Source of the DNA: an uncultured Roseburia sp.
GTDB lineage: Bacteria > Bacillota > Clostridia > Lachnospirales > Lachnospiraceae
Direction of reading: 5' to 3'
NCBI GenBank assembly: GCA_947057405.1
Contig: CAMSEJ010000072.1
Coordinates: 1 to 9,460, forward strand
Length of the DNA stretch: 9,460 nucleotides
The notes under the pieces are model-generated. The model was not told the origin of the DNA. It searched no databases and saw only the letters and a program-made list of their open reading frames with translations. The translations under genes were made by a program, and so were the position numbers. Of this stretch, positions 1-5,727 are shown one piece after another (position 1 is the first letter of the stretch; the number at the start of each line of letters is the position of its first letter).

Positions 1-45
1 GATCATGCCATGTGACTGGAGTTCAGACGTGTGCTCTTCCGATCT
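1..45 (-). other. Illumina TruSeq index adapter (library artefact, left end)
   Basis: Bases 12-45 are the standard TruSeq read-2/index adapter in reverse-complement orientation, ending in GCTCTTCCGATCT. Bases 4-11 (CATGCCAT) occupy the 8-base i7 index position, and bases 1-3 match the adjoining P7 sequence. This is synthetic DNA. The first genuine base is 46. Reading through the adapter in the proB frame adds a false N-terminal peptide (GVQTCALPIS) ahead of the real ProB residues. Confidence 0.98.
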
Positions 46-386
46 CGGATCTTCTGATCCTGCTGTCCGATATAGACGGGCTTTACACGGACGATCCGCG
101 GGAAAATCCGGATGCCAGGCTGATCCGCGAGGTGGATACGCTGGATGAACGGTATCTGTTTATGGCAAAAGAATCCACCGGAAGCGACGTAGGGACCGGC
201 GGTATGGCGACCAAGCTGGCGGCCGCCAAAATCGCCATGAAATCGGGTGCGGACATGATTATTGCAAATGCCCGGAATATGGGGGTGCTGCACCAGATTC
301 TGGAAGGCAGCTTTACCGGGACGCTGTTTCATGCCGACTATGACGAAGACTTTTATATCAGTGATTATATTGAGGAGATGTTATAA
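46..386 (+). CDS. proB: Glutamate 5-kinase, C-terminal fragment (5' end lost at adapter)
   Basis: ProB phosphorylates L-glutamate with ATP to gamma-glutamyl phosphate, the first step of proline synthesis in the cytoplasm. About 112 C-terminal residues remain, read from codon 48-50; bases 46-47 (CG) fit the end of an Ala codon, giving the usual A-D-L-L-I-L-L-S-D. Visible family signatures are SDIDGLYTDDP early in the fragment, GTGGMATKLAAAKIA in the substrate-binding region, and GTLFHA near the end of the amino acid kinase fold. The protein stops about 16 residues after GTLFHA, so the C-terminal PUA domain of the E. coli enzyme (367 residues) is absent; short forms like this are common in Clostridia. 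DUF896 starts 2 bases after the stop, and proA lies two genes on, so this looks like a proline operon with inserts. The missing N-terminus is due to the adapter, not to mutation. Confidence 0.95.
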
Positions 387-388
387 AG

Positions 389-610
389 ATGAACCAGGAG
401 AAAATAGACCGCATCAACGCGCTTTACCGCAAATCTCAGGCGGAGGGCTTAACCGAAGCCGAACGGAACGAACAGGCGCTGCTGCGAAAAGAATTTGTCG
501 CAAATGTCCGGAATAATTTAAAAGCACAGCTAAATAACATAGATATGGTAAACCCGGACGGCACAACGTATAATCTGGGCGAAAAATATGGAAACAAAAC
601 AGCAAATTAG
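389..610 (+). CDS. DUF896 / UPF0291 small protein (YnzC-like)
   Basis: A 73-residue cytoplasmic protein of the DUF896 family, whose B. subtilis member is YnzC. The biochemical role is not established; family members form a short helical hairpin. The signature is clear: EKIDRINALYRKSQAEGLT (residues 4-22), then EAERNEQALLRKEF (23-36), then RNNLKAQLNNIDMVNPDG (41-58), where the family usually ends its conserved part. The start ATG lies 2 bases after the proB stop, with GAGGAG at 372-377 inside the end of proB as a plausible ribosome site (11-base spacing). The 3' end overlaps the next gene by 23 bases, so it is co-transcribed and probably translationally coupled. No membrane segment or signal peptide is visible. 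The family assignment is firm; nothing in the sequence ties its function to proline synthesis. Confidence 0.9.
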   Translation: MNQEKIDRINALYRKSQAEGLTEAERNEQALLRKEFVANVRNNLKAQLNNIDMVNPDGTTYNLGEKYGNKTAN

Positions 611-1163
611 AGCGCGTGTGCTTGCCGGACGCGAGCGAATGGACGAAAGCCTGCGCAGACAGTACAATAAAAAAATCTGCGCAAATTTAAAGGCGTATTT
701 TGCCGGGGAAAACGGGGAACTGCTGCAGCGGGGCGTATTCGGCTACTATCCGCACCGTTCGGAGGCGGATTTGCGGGAGTTTTACCGGTGGCTGCTGTCC
801 CGGCAGGTTCCGCTGGCATTTCCGCGGGTATCCGGTGAAACAATGGATTTTTACCGGATTGCTTCCCTAAAGGAGCTTAGGCAGGGGACGTTCGGCATAT
901 ACGAGCCGTGTTCTTACTGCGCACGCGCAGGCTGGGAAACGGCGGTCTGCTTTGTGCCGGGCAGTGTGTTTGACCGCAGGGGGAACCGTTACGGGTACGG
1001 GAAGGGGTATTACGACCGGTATTTTGACAGGTACGAAGACGTCTGCCGGATCGGCGTCGCCTACGGCATCCAGGTAGAACCGGAGATTCCCGCGGAACGG
1101 CACGATAAGACGATGCACGCGCTGGTCACCGAAGAAGGCGTCGCCTGGATGCCCTGCCGGTGA
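588..1163 (+). CDS. 5-formyltetrahydrofolate cyclo-ligase (MTHFS, YgfA/YqgN family)
   Basis: The enzyme converts 5-formyltetrahydrofolate plus ATP to 5,10-methenyltetrahydrofolate, recycling a folate dead end in one-carbon metabolism. It has 191 residues, normal for the family. Recognisable elements are the N-terminal basic helix with KQQIRARVLAGR (residues 4-15), FGYYPHRSEADL (51-62) in the substrate region, FGIYEP (102-107), and the hallmark VPGSVFDRRGNRYGYGKGYYDR (123-144), whose Gly/Lys/Tyr-rich loop binds the nucleotide phosphates. ERHDKTMHALVTEEGV (170-185) is the conserved C-terminal strand. The ATG at 588 lies within the end of the DUF896 gene (23-base overlap), which implies coupling. 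A proA gene follows after 38 bases. No key residue appears to be missing. Bacterial names vary (ygfA, yqgN, fthC, fau), so no symbol is assigned. Confidence 0.94.
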   Translation: METKQQIRARVLAGRERMDESLRRQYNKKICANLKAYFAGENGELLQRGVFGYYPHRSEADLREFYRWLLSRQVPLAFPRVSGETMDFYRIASLKELRQGTFGIYEPCSYCARAGWETAVCFVPGSVFDRRGNRYGYGKGYYDRYFDRYEDVCRIGVAYGIQVEPEIPAERHDKTMHALVTEEGVAWMPCR

Positions 1164-1186
1164 CAAATCGGTAAAACAGGAAGGAT

Positions 1187-1193
1187 AAGGAGG
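1187..1193 (+). promoter_or_regulatory. Ribosome binding site of proA
   Basis: AAGGAGG lies 8 bases before the ATG at 1202, a near-perfect Shine-Dalgarno match at optimal spacing. It fixes the proA start. The 38-base gap (1164-1201) contains no recognisable -35/-10 pair, so proA is probably transcribed from upstream. Confidence 0.85.
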
Positions 1194-1201
1194 AACGAAC
1201 A

Positions 1202-2455
1202 ATGGAATTATTGGAAATTTGCAGACAGGCAAAAGAAGTAAAGCAGCGGATCGCGGCGCTCTCCACCGGTCAGAAAAACGACGCGCTTCTTGCCGTTGCG
1301 GACAAACTGATAAAACGCAGGGACCGGCTGACGGAGGCAAATGCCCTTGATATGGAAAACGGCAGAAAGAATCGGATGCCGGAAGGGCTTTTGGACCGGC
1401 TGCTTCTGACGGATCACAGGATTGAGCAGATGGCGGAGGGATTGCGCCAGGTCGTCGGATTAGAGGATCCGGTCGGCGAGGTCCTTTCCATGAAAAAGCG
1501 CCCGAACGGGCTTATGATCGGGCAAAAACGCGTACCGCTCGGCGTAATAGGGATCATTTACGAATCCCGTCCGAACGTAACGGCGGATGCCTTCGGGCTT
1601 TGCTTTAAGACGGGGAATGTCGTGGTACTGCGGGGCGGTAAGGATGCGATCCATTCCAACGGGGCAATCGTCGCCTGTATTCAGGAAGCATTAGAGGAAC
1701 GGGGCATACCAAAGGAAGCGATTTGCCTGATTACGGATACCAGCCGTGAGACGGCACGGGAATTGATGCATATGAACGGGTATGTGGATGTGCTGATCCC
1801 ACGGGGCGGGGCGGGACTGATCCGCACCGTAGTGGAGCATGCGACAATCCCGGTCATTGAAACGGGGACGGGCAACTGCCATATTTATGTGGATGAAAGC
1901 GCGGATCCGGATATGGCGCTTGCGATTGTCTGCAATGCCAAAACGCAGCGGATCGGCGTCTGCAATGCCTGTGAATCGCTGCTGGTACACGAAAAAATTG
2001 CCGCAGGCTTTTTGCCTGCCTTAGAAAGGAAGCTGGCGGAAAAGCAGGTGGAGATCCGCGCGGACGAGGCGGCGCGGGCGGTGCTTGGGGATGCGTCAAA
2101 TGTCGTGCCGGCAGAAGAAGCGGACTGGGGGAAGGAATATCTGGATTATAAGATTTCCGTAAAGACGGTCGGCTCCGTGGAAGAAGCGATTGCGCATATC
2201 AACCGGTATAATACGGGGCATTCGGAGGCGATTGTGACGAATGACTACGCCAGGGCGCAGAAGTTTTTGGACGAGGTGGACGCGGCGGCGGTATATGTCA
2301 ATGCGAGCACGCGGTTTACGGACGGATTTGAGTTTGGGTTCGGGGCAGAGATTGGGATCAGCACGCAGAAGCTGCATGCAAGAGGGCCGATGGGGCTTTT
2401 GGCGCTGACAAGTACGAAATACGTGATTTACGGGAACGGGCAGGTGAGGGAGTAG
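1202..2455 (+). CDS. proA: Gamma-glutamyl phosphate reductase (glutamate-5-semialdehyde dehydrogenase)
   Basis: ProA reduces gamma-glutamyl phosphate from ProB with NADPH to glutamate-5-semialdehyde, which cyclises to pyrroline-5-carboxylate, the precursor of proline. It has 417 residues, the full family length. It is an aldehyde-dehydrogenase-fold enzyme: the cofactor-binding domain includes VPLGVIGIIYESRPNVTADA (residues 111-130) and VVLRGGKDAIHSN (141-153). LIPRGGAGLI (198-207) and VIETGTGNCHIYVDE (218-232) are typical. The nucleophile is Cys254 in NAKTQRIGVCNACESLL (245-261). The C-terminal part has VNASTRFTDGFEFGFGAEIGIST (366-388) and LHARGPMGL (391-399). Many homologues have QRPGVCNA or similar around the nucleophile; Ile251 here is a mild variant. 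It is separated from its partner proB by two unrelated genes on the same strand. The miaB gene begins 21 bases after the stop. Confidence 0.98.
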   Translation: MELLEICRQAKEVKQRIAALSTGQKNDALLAVADKLIKRRDRLTEANALDMENGRKNRMPEGLLDRLLLTDHRIEQMAEGLRQVVGLEDPVGEVLSMKKRPNGLMIGQKRVPLGVIGIIYESRPNVTADAFGLCFKTGNVVVLRGGKDAIHSNGAIVACIQEALEERGIPKEAICLITDTSRETARELMHMNGYVDVLIPRGGAGLIRTVVEHATIPVIETGTGNCHIYVDESADPDMALAIVCNAKTQRIGVCNACESLLVHEKIAAGFLPALERKLAEKQVEIRADEAARAVLGDASNVVPAEEADWGKEYLDYKISVKTVGSVEEAIAHINRYNTGHSEAIVTNDYARAQKFLDEVDAAAVYVNASTRFTDGFEFGFGAEIGISTQKLHARGPMGLLALTSTKYVIYGNGQVRE

Positions 2456-2476
2456 GAAAGGAGAACTGTAAGGGAA

Positions 2477-3949
2477 ATGCATAATGAAATCGACTTAGAT
2501 CAAATAAATATCCATTCGGAGCCGCCGGCTGAGGAACCGGCCCGTCAATATTACTTCATGGCAAAATGCCGGGAACGGGTAAAAGATTTTACGCTAAAAC
2601 ACGGGCGCGTCCCGACATCCTGCGTAGTCAATATGGGCTGTCAGATGAACGCAAGGGATTCCGAGAAGCTGACCGGGATCCTGGAAGAAATCGGATATCA
2701 GAAAACCGAATCCGAGGAAGCGGATTTCGTGCTGTATAACACCTGCACCGTGCGAGAAAATGCCAACAACAAGGTATACGGAAGGCTCGGCTGCCTCAAC
2801 AGATACCGCAGGGAAAATCCGCATATGCTGATCGGGCTGTGCGGCTGCATGATGCAGGAGCCGGCCGTTGTGGAAAAAATCAAACAGAGCTACCGTTTTG
2901 TCAATCTGATATTCGGTACGCACAATCTCTACAAATTTGCAGAGCTTTTGTATACCGTGTTTGAAAACACATCCGGCGGCGCCCAAAAAGACGGGCATTC
3001 CATGACGATTGATATCTGGCAGGACACCGACAAAATCGTGGAGGAGCTGCCCGTCGAACGCAAATATGCGTTCAAGTCCGGCGTCAATATTATGTTTGGA
3101 TGCAATAATTTCTGCAGCTACTGCATTGTGCCGTATGTGCGCGGCAGGGAACGCAGCCGAAAGCCGGAGGATATTTTGCAGGAGGTAAGAAAGCTTGCGG
3201 CAGACGGTGTTACAGAGGTCATGCTGTTGGGCCAGAACGTAAACTCCTACGGCAAAACGTTAGAGGAGCCGTATACCTTTGCACGGCTGCTGCGGGACGT
3301 GGCAGAGATTGACGGCATTGAACGCATCCGGTTTATGACGTCCCACCCCAAGGATTTATCCGACGAGCTGATCGCGGTCATGGCGCAGTCAGAAAAAATC
3401 TGCCGGCATCTGCATCTGCCCCTACAGTCCGGCAGCAGCAGGATTTTAAGCAAAATGAACCGTAAGTATACGAAAGAGCAGTATCTGAACCTGGTGGAAA
3501 AAGTGCGCGCCGCAATTCCGGATATTGCCATTACGACCGATATTATCGTAGGCTTTCCGGGCGAAACGGAGGAGGATTTTAAAGAAACCATGGACGTTGT
3601 GTGCCGGGTCAAATATGACAGTGCATTTACGTTCCTTTACTCCAGACGGACCGGGACGCCTGCGGCCGCCATGGAAAACCAGGTACCCGAAGAAATCGCC
3701 AAAGAGCGGTTTGAGAGGCTGTTATGCAAAGTGCAGCAGCTGGCCTCTCAAAAAGCCATGCGCCTGGAAGGCACGGTACAAAAGGTTTTGGTAGAGCATG
3801 TCAATGAAAAAGTGGAAAGCCTGGTCACAGGACGGACGGATAACAATTCCGTTGTCCACTTACCCGGAGATAAGAGCATGATCGGAAAAATCCTGGACGT
3901 ATACTTAAAAGAATGCAAGGGTTTTTATTATATCGGAGAGGCGAGGTGA
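2477..3949 (+). CDS. miaB: tRNA-2-methylthio-N6-dimethylallyladenosine synthase (MiaB)
   Basis: MiaB is a radical-SAM methylthiotransferase that converts i6A37 to ms2i6A37 in tRNAs reading UNN codons, using two [4Fe-4S] clusters. It has 490 residues. After a roughly 47-residue N-terminal extension comes the UPF0004 domain, with cluster cysteines Cys55 (VNMGCQMN), Cys90 (YNTCTVRENA) and Cys124 (CGCMMQ). The radical SAM core has the CxxxCxxC motif at 209-216 (Cys209, Cys213, Cys216), then LLGQNVNSYG (250-259), SHPKDLSDEL (289-298), HLPLQSGSSRIL (313-324) and TTDIIVGFPGETEEDF (353-368). A C-terminal TRAM RNA-binding domain spans roughly 430-488. The ATG at 2477 is the first in-frame start, but the nearest good ribosome site, AAAGGAG (2457-2463), is 13 bases away, longer than usual. 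The next in-frame Met (residue 28) has no visible site. MtaB and RimO paralogues are less likely, given the YNTCTVRENA motif and the extension. All catalytic cysteines are present. Confidence 0.97.
   Translation: MHNEIDLDQINIHSEPPAEEPARQYYFMAKCRERVKDFTLKHGRVPTSCVVNMGCQMNARDSEKLTGILEEIGYQKTESEEADFVLYNTCTVRENANNKVYGRLGCLNRYRRENPHMLIGLCGCMMQEPAVVEKIKQSYRFVNLIFGTHNLYKFAELLYTVFENTSGGAQKDGHSMTIDIWQDTDKIVEELPVERKYAFKSGVNIMFGCNNFCSYCIVPYVRGRERSRKPEDILQEVRKLAADGVTEVMLLGQNVNSYGKTLEEPYTFARLLRDVAEIDGIERIRFMTSHPKDLSDELIAVMAQSEKICRHLHLPLQSGSSRILSKMNRKYTKEQYLNLVEKVRAAIPDIAITTDIIVGFPGETEEDFKETMDVVCRVKYDSAFTFLYSRRTGTPAAAMENQVPEEIAKERFERLLCKVQQLASQKAMRLEGTVQKVLVEHVNEKVESLVTGRTDNNSVVHLPGDKSMIGKILDVYLKECKGFYYIGEAR
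3944..3949 (+). promoter_or_regulatory. Ribosome binding site of the NusG-II gene, overlapping the miaB stop
   Basis: AGGTGA matches the anti-Shine-Dalgarno end of 16S rRNA and lies 5 bases before the GTG at 3955, favouring that start over GTG 3946 and ATG 3913. The miaB stop codon (3947-3949) is inside it, so ribosomes ending miaB sit on the site and could couple the two genes. Confidence 0.6.
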
Positions 3950-3954
3950 GAGCC

Positions 3955-4332
3955 GTGGCAAAGCGCTTTGGGAAGCGGGATCTGCTGTTTTTGGGAATTT
4001 TATCCGCCTTACTGTTTCTGGGCTGCGCCGTGTTTTATCTGACGGGCCTAAAGCAGGGCGCTGCGGCGGAAGTAACCGTAGACGGAACGCTTTACGGGAC
4101 GTATCCGCTGAACCGGGATCGGACAGTCGATATCAGAATCGGAGACACCAGGACCAATGTTTTGGTGATTCAAAACGGCACGGCAGATATGACGGAAGCA
4201 AACTGTCCGGACAGGCTCTGCGTACACCAGAAGGCCATTTCCCGTGCAAACGAAACGATTGTCTGCCTGCCCAATAAAGTTGTAGTCGCAATCAAAGGCG
4301 GCAGACAGCGAAAACTGGATGCCACAGCATAG
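3955..4332 (+). CDS. Membrane-anchored NusG domain II protein (DUF1312; EetA-like)
   Basis: With the GTG start at 3955 the protein has 125 residues: a basic N-terminus (MAKRFGKRD), one hydrophobic segment at about 9-31 that should anchor it in the membrane, then an exported NusG-domain-II beta fold of about 90 residues. Family marks are VTVDGTLYGTYPLNRD (40-55), VLVIQNGTADMTEANCPDRLCV (69-90) and TIVCLPNKVVVAI (101-113), with three conserved cysteines, Cys84, Cys89 and Cys104. Despite the name, the family is unrelated in role to transcription factor NusG, and its function is not settled. The Gx-transporter gene follows after 12 bases, a pairing I recall from many Firmicutes, including the EetA/EetB pair of the Listeria extracellular-electron-transfer locus. 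No ApbE, Ndh2, Rnf or quinone gene lies in this window, so a redox role is only an inference. The alternative starts at 3946 and 3913 would overlap miaB. Confidence 0.85.
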   Translation: MAKRFGKRDLLFLGILSALLFLGCAVFYLTGLKQGAAAEVTVDGTLYGTYPLNRDRTVDIRIGDTRTNVLVIQNGTADMTEANCPDRLCVHQKAISRANETIVCLPNKVVVAIKGGRQRKLDATA

Positions 4333-4338
4333 AGGAGG
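4332..4338 (+). promoter_or_regulatory. Ribosome binding site of the Gx-transporter gene
   Basis: GAGGAGG, beginning on the last base of the NusG-II stop codon, lies 6 bases before the GTG at 4345. It supports this non-ATG start and close coupling with the upstream gene. Confidence 0.8.
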
Positions 4339-4344
4339 CCTGCC

Positions 4345-4833
4345 GTGAAACACAAAACAGCGTATTTGGGGATGTCTTTGGCTCTGGCACTGATCTTAAG
4401 CTATGTAGAGGCGTTAATCCCGTTTCACTTCGGCATTCCGGGGATTAAGCTTGGGCTTGCCAACCTGATTACAGTCGTTATGCTCTGCTGCGTCGGAGCA
4501 AAAGAGGCGTTTGTTGTATCCGTGCTGCGGATCGTACTGGCAGGCTTTTTGTTTGGGAACCCGTTTGGCATTCTCTACGGCCTAAGCGGCGGGCTGCTCA
4601 GCTTTTTTGTCATGTACCTGCTCTGGCGGACCAAAAAGCTCCATGTAATTTCCGTCAGCGTGACCGGCGGGATATTTCACAATATCGGACAGCTTGCCAT
4701 GGCGGCAGCCGTCGTGGAAAATAAGGCCCTGTTTTACTATCTGCCCGTACTGCTTGCAGCAGGCTTTGCAACCGGGCTTTTAATCGGAATACTGGCGCAG
4801 GAAATGATCCTGCGGGTAAAACGGCGGATGTAG
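4345..4833 (+). CDS. Gx transporter family membrane protein (Hpre_diP_synt_I type; EetB-like)
   Basis: A 162-residue, very hydrophobic protein with about five or six membrane helices (approximately 6-25, 36-51, 54-71, 73-94, 100-124 and 130-152) and a basic C-terminus (LRVKRRM). The family hallmark YVEALIPF...IPGIKLGLANL runs at 20-41, followed by LRIVLAGFLFGNPFG (61-75), YGLSGGLLSFFVM (78-90) and TGGIFHNIGQLAMA (107-120). The Pfam name (heptaprenyl diphosphate synthase component I) is historical; the fold belongs with small Gx/ECF-type transporter substrate subunits. No polyprenyl synthetase gene is adjacent here, which argues against a prenyl synthase role. Its neighbour upstream is the NusG-II membrane protein, so the two probably work as a membrane pair. 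The substrate is unknown. The GTG start is supported by a strong ribosome site. Confidence 0.88.
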   Translation: MKHKTAYLGMSLALALILSYVEALIPFHFGIPGIKLGLANLITVVMLCCVGAKEAFVVSVLRIVLAGFLFGNPFGILYGLSGGLLSFFVMYLLWRTKKLHVISVSVTGGIFHNIGQLAMAAAVVENKALFYYLPVLLAAGFATGLLIGILAQEMILRVKRRM

Positions 4834-4876
4834 TGCAAAAAAACGGAACAAACCGGAGAAAGAAAGGCGAAACACA

Positions 4877-5179
4877 ATGCATAGGACAAAAAAAGAACCC
4901 GCGGCCGGCGATTTAAAAAACATACCGGGAATCGGCGCGAACATGGAACGCCACTTAAACAACATCGGGATCCGCTGTATTGCGGACCTGAAAGGAAAAA
5001 ATCCGGAGGAGCTGTATCAGTTGGACTGCCTGCAAAAGGGCTTCCAGGATGATCGGTGCGTACTGTACGTATTCCGCTGTGCGGTTTATTATGCGGAACA
5101 CAAACAGCATGATCCGGAAAAGCTGAAGTGGTGGTACTGGAAGGACAAAGAATACAATTCCTCTCTGCCCTCTGACTGA
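4877..5179 (+). CDS. Helix-hairpin-helix protein, Cdd1 'pathogenicity locus' family
   Basis: A 100-residue cytoplasmic protein. Residues 13-32 (LKNIPGIGANMERHLNNIGI) form a helix-hairpin-helix with the IPGIG hairpin, a module that usually contacts the DNA or RNA backbone. The rest carries Cdd1-family marks: ADLKGKNPEELYQLDC (36-51), DDRCVLYVFRCAVYYAE (58-74) and PEKLKWWYWKD (80-90). Cysteines at 34, 51, 61 and 68 are notable, though metal binding is not shown. The family name comes from a C. difficile gene near the toxin locus; it is widespread in harmless bacteria and says nothing about virulence here. The function is unknown. The ATG at 4877 has a modest site (AAAGG within 4862-4869). The 43-base gap from the Gx gene shows no promoter. 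It is the last gene before the promoter at 5193. Confidence 0.87.
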   Translation: MHRTKKEPAAGDLKNIPGIGANMERHLNNIGIRCIADLKGKNPEELYQLDCLQKGFQDDRCVLYVFRCAVYYAEHKQHDPEKLKWWYWKDKEYNSSLPSD

Positions 5180-5192
5180 CGGATTTTTTTCA

Positions 5193-5221
5193 TTGAAATT
5201 CCCCACTCACTGTGACATAAT
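5193..5221 (+). promoter_or_regulatory. Sigma-A-type promoter with extended -10
   Basis: The -35 element TTGAAA (5193-5198) and -10 element CATAAT (5216-5221) each match five of six consensus bases and are separated by the ideal 17 bases. A TG at 5213-5214 adds an extended -10. The predicted start of transcription is about 5227-5229, leaving a leader of about 25 bases before the thioesterase gene. It sits in the only AT-rich gap of the window (5180-5253), just after a seven-T run. It should drive the thioesterase-aminopeptidase-polA run independently of upstream genes. The prediction rests on sequence alone. Confidence 0.72.
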
Positions 5222-5237
5222 AGTAAAAGCATCAAAA

Positions 5238-5246
5238 AAAGGAGGT
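5238..5246 (+). promoter_or_regulatory. Strong ribosome binding site of the thioesterase gene
   Basis: AAAGGAGGT lies 7 bases before the ATG at 5254 and is a nine-base match to the 16S anti-Shine-Dalgarno, the strongest site in the window. It fixes the thioesterase start, including its extra N-terminal residues. Confidence 0.88.
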
Positions 5247-5253
5247 ACAACTT

Positions 5254-5727
5254 ATGGCAGACAGGGAGGTACAGATATACGGCCAGGGCGGCGGATTTTG
5301 CATCAAACCATACGAACACCATGCAAAATACTATGAAACGGATCAAATGGGCATTATACACCATTCCAACTACATCCGCTGGATGGAAGAAGCGAGAATG
5401 GATTTTATGGAGCAGATCGGGTTATCCTATAAGGGCATGGAAAAGATGGAGATCATAAGCCCCGTGCTTTCCGTGACCTGTGAATATAAAAGCATGGTGT
5501 ATTTTGACGATACGGTCGTGATTGAAACCAAAATCGCAGAATACGACGGGATACGGATGCGGGTGGAATACCGCATGACGGACAAAAAGACAGGGGAGCT
5601 CCGGACTCTGGCGTCCAGCGAGCACTGCTTTTTGAACCGCAGCGGCAAGCCGATTTCGTTAAAGCGATCCTATCCGGAGCTGGATACCAAATTTTTTGAA
5701 TTTTACGGGGAGAATGAACATGAATAA
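5254..5727 (+). CDS. Acyl-CoA thioesterase, 4-hydroxybenzoyl-CoA thioesterase (hotdog) family
   Basis: A 157-residue single-domain hotdog enzyme of the YbgC/FadM group, which hydrolyses acyl-CoA thioesters in the cytoplasm. The catalytic signature is YYETDQMGIIHHSNYIRWMEEARMDFM (residues 26-52). Asp30 corresponds to the catalytic aspartate of the family, His36-His37 and Asn39-Tyr40 occupy the conserved YHxxY-type stretch, and the EEAR helix follows. CEYKSMVYFDDTVVIETKI (76-94) and SSEHCFLN (121-128) are the central hotdog strands. About 18 residues precede the fold (MADREVQIYGQGGGFCIK), longer than in YbgC, but the strong ribosome site at 5238 supports them. It is the first gene after the promoter and overlaps the aminopeptidase gene by 8 bases. 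The natural substrate cannot be read from the sequence; short or medium acyl-CoA is a family-level guess. Confidence 0.92.
   Translation: MADREVQIYGQGGGFCIKPYEHHAKYYETDQMGIIHHSNYIRWMEEARMDFMEQIGLSYKGMEKMEIISPVLSVTCEYKSMVYFDDTVVIETKIAEYDGIRMRVEYRMTDKKTGELRTLASSEHCFLNRSGKPISLKRSYPELDTKFFEFYGENEHE
5707..5712 (+). promoter_or_regulatory. Ribosome binding site choosing the aminopeptidase start
   Basis: GGGGAG inside the end of the thioesterase gene is 7 bases before the ATG at 5720 but only 1 base before the ATG at 5714, and it lies downstream of the TTG at 5696. It therefore favours 5720, giving a 598-residue protein and an 8-base overlap with the preceding gene. Confidence 0.65.

Noticed and set aside
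867..1340. 157-residue reverse-strand open frame across the cyclo-ligase/proA junction
   Set aside because: It spans two well-supported genes and the proA ribosome site, and its protein is compositionally odd with no recognisable domain.
4003..4035. Lipobox-like LFLGC (Cys24) in the NusG-II protein, suggesting a lipoprotein
   Set aside because: The residues at -3 and -2 (Phe, Leu) are poor for signal peptidase II, and the hydrophobic stretch continues past the cysteine (AVFYLTG), which fits a membrane anchor better.
5184..5190. Seven-T run after the helix-hairpin-helix gene as a Rho-independent terminator
   Set aside because: I could not find a GC-rich stem directly before the T run; TCTGACTGACGGA does not pair with nearby upstream sequence. 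Termination here remains possible but unsupported.
5696..5719. Upstream starts of the aminopeptidase at TTG 5696 and ATG 5714
   Set aside because: GGGGAG at 5707-5712 lies downstream of the first and only 1 base from the second. ATG 5720 has correct spacing and gives the usual protein length.
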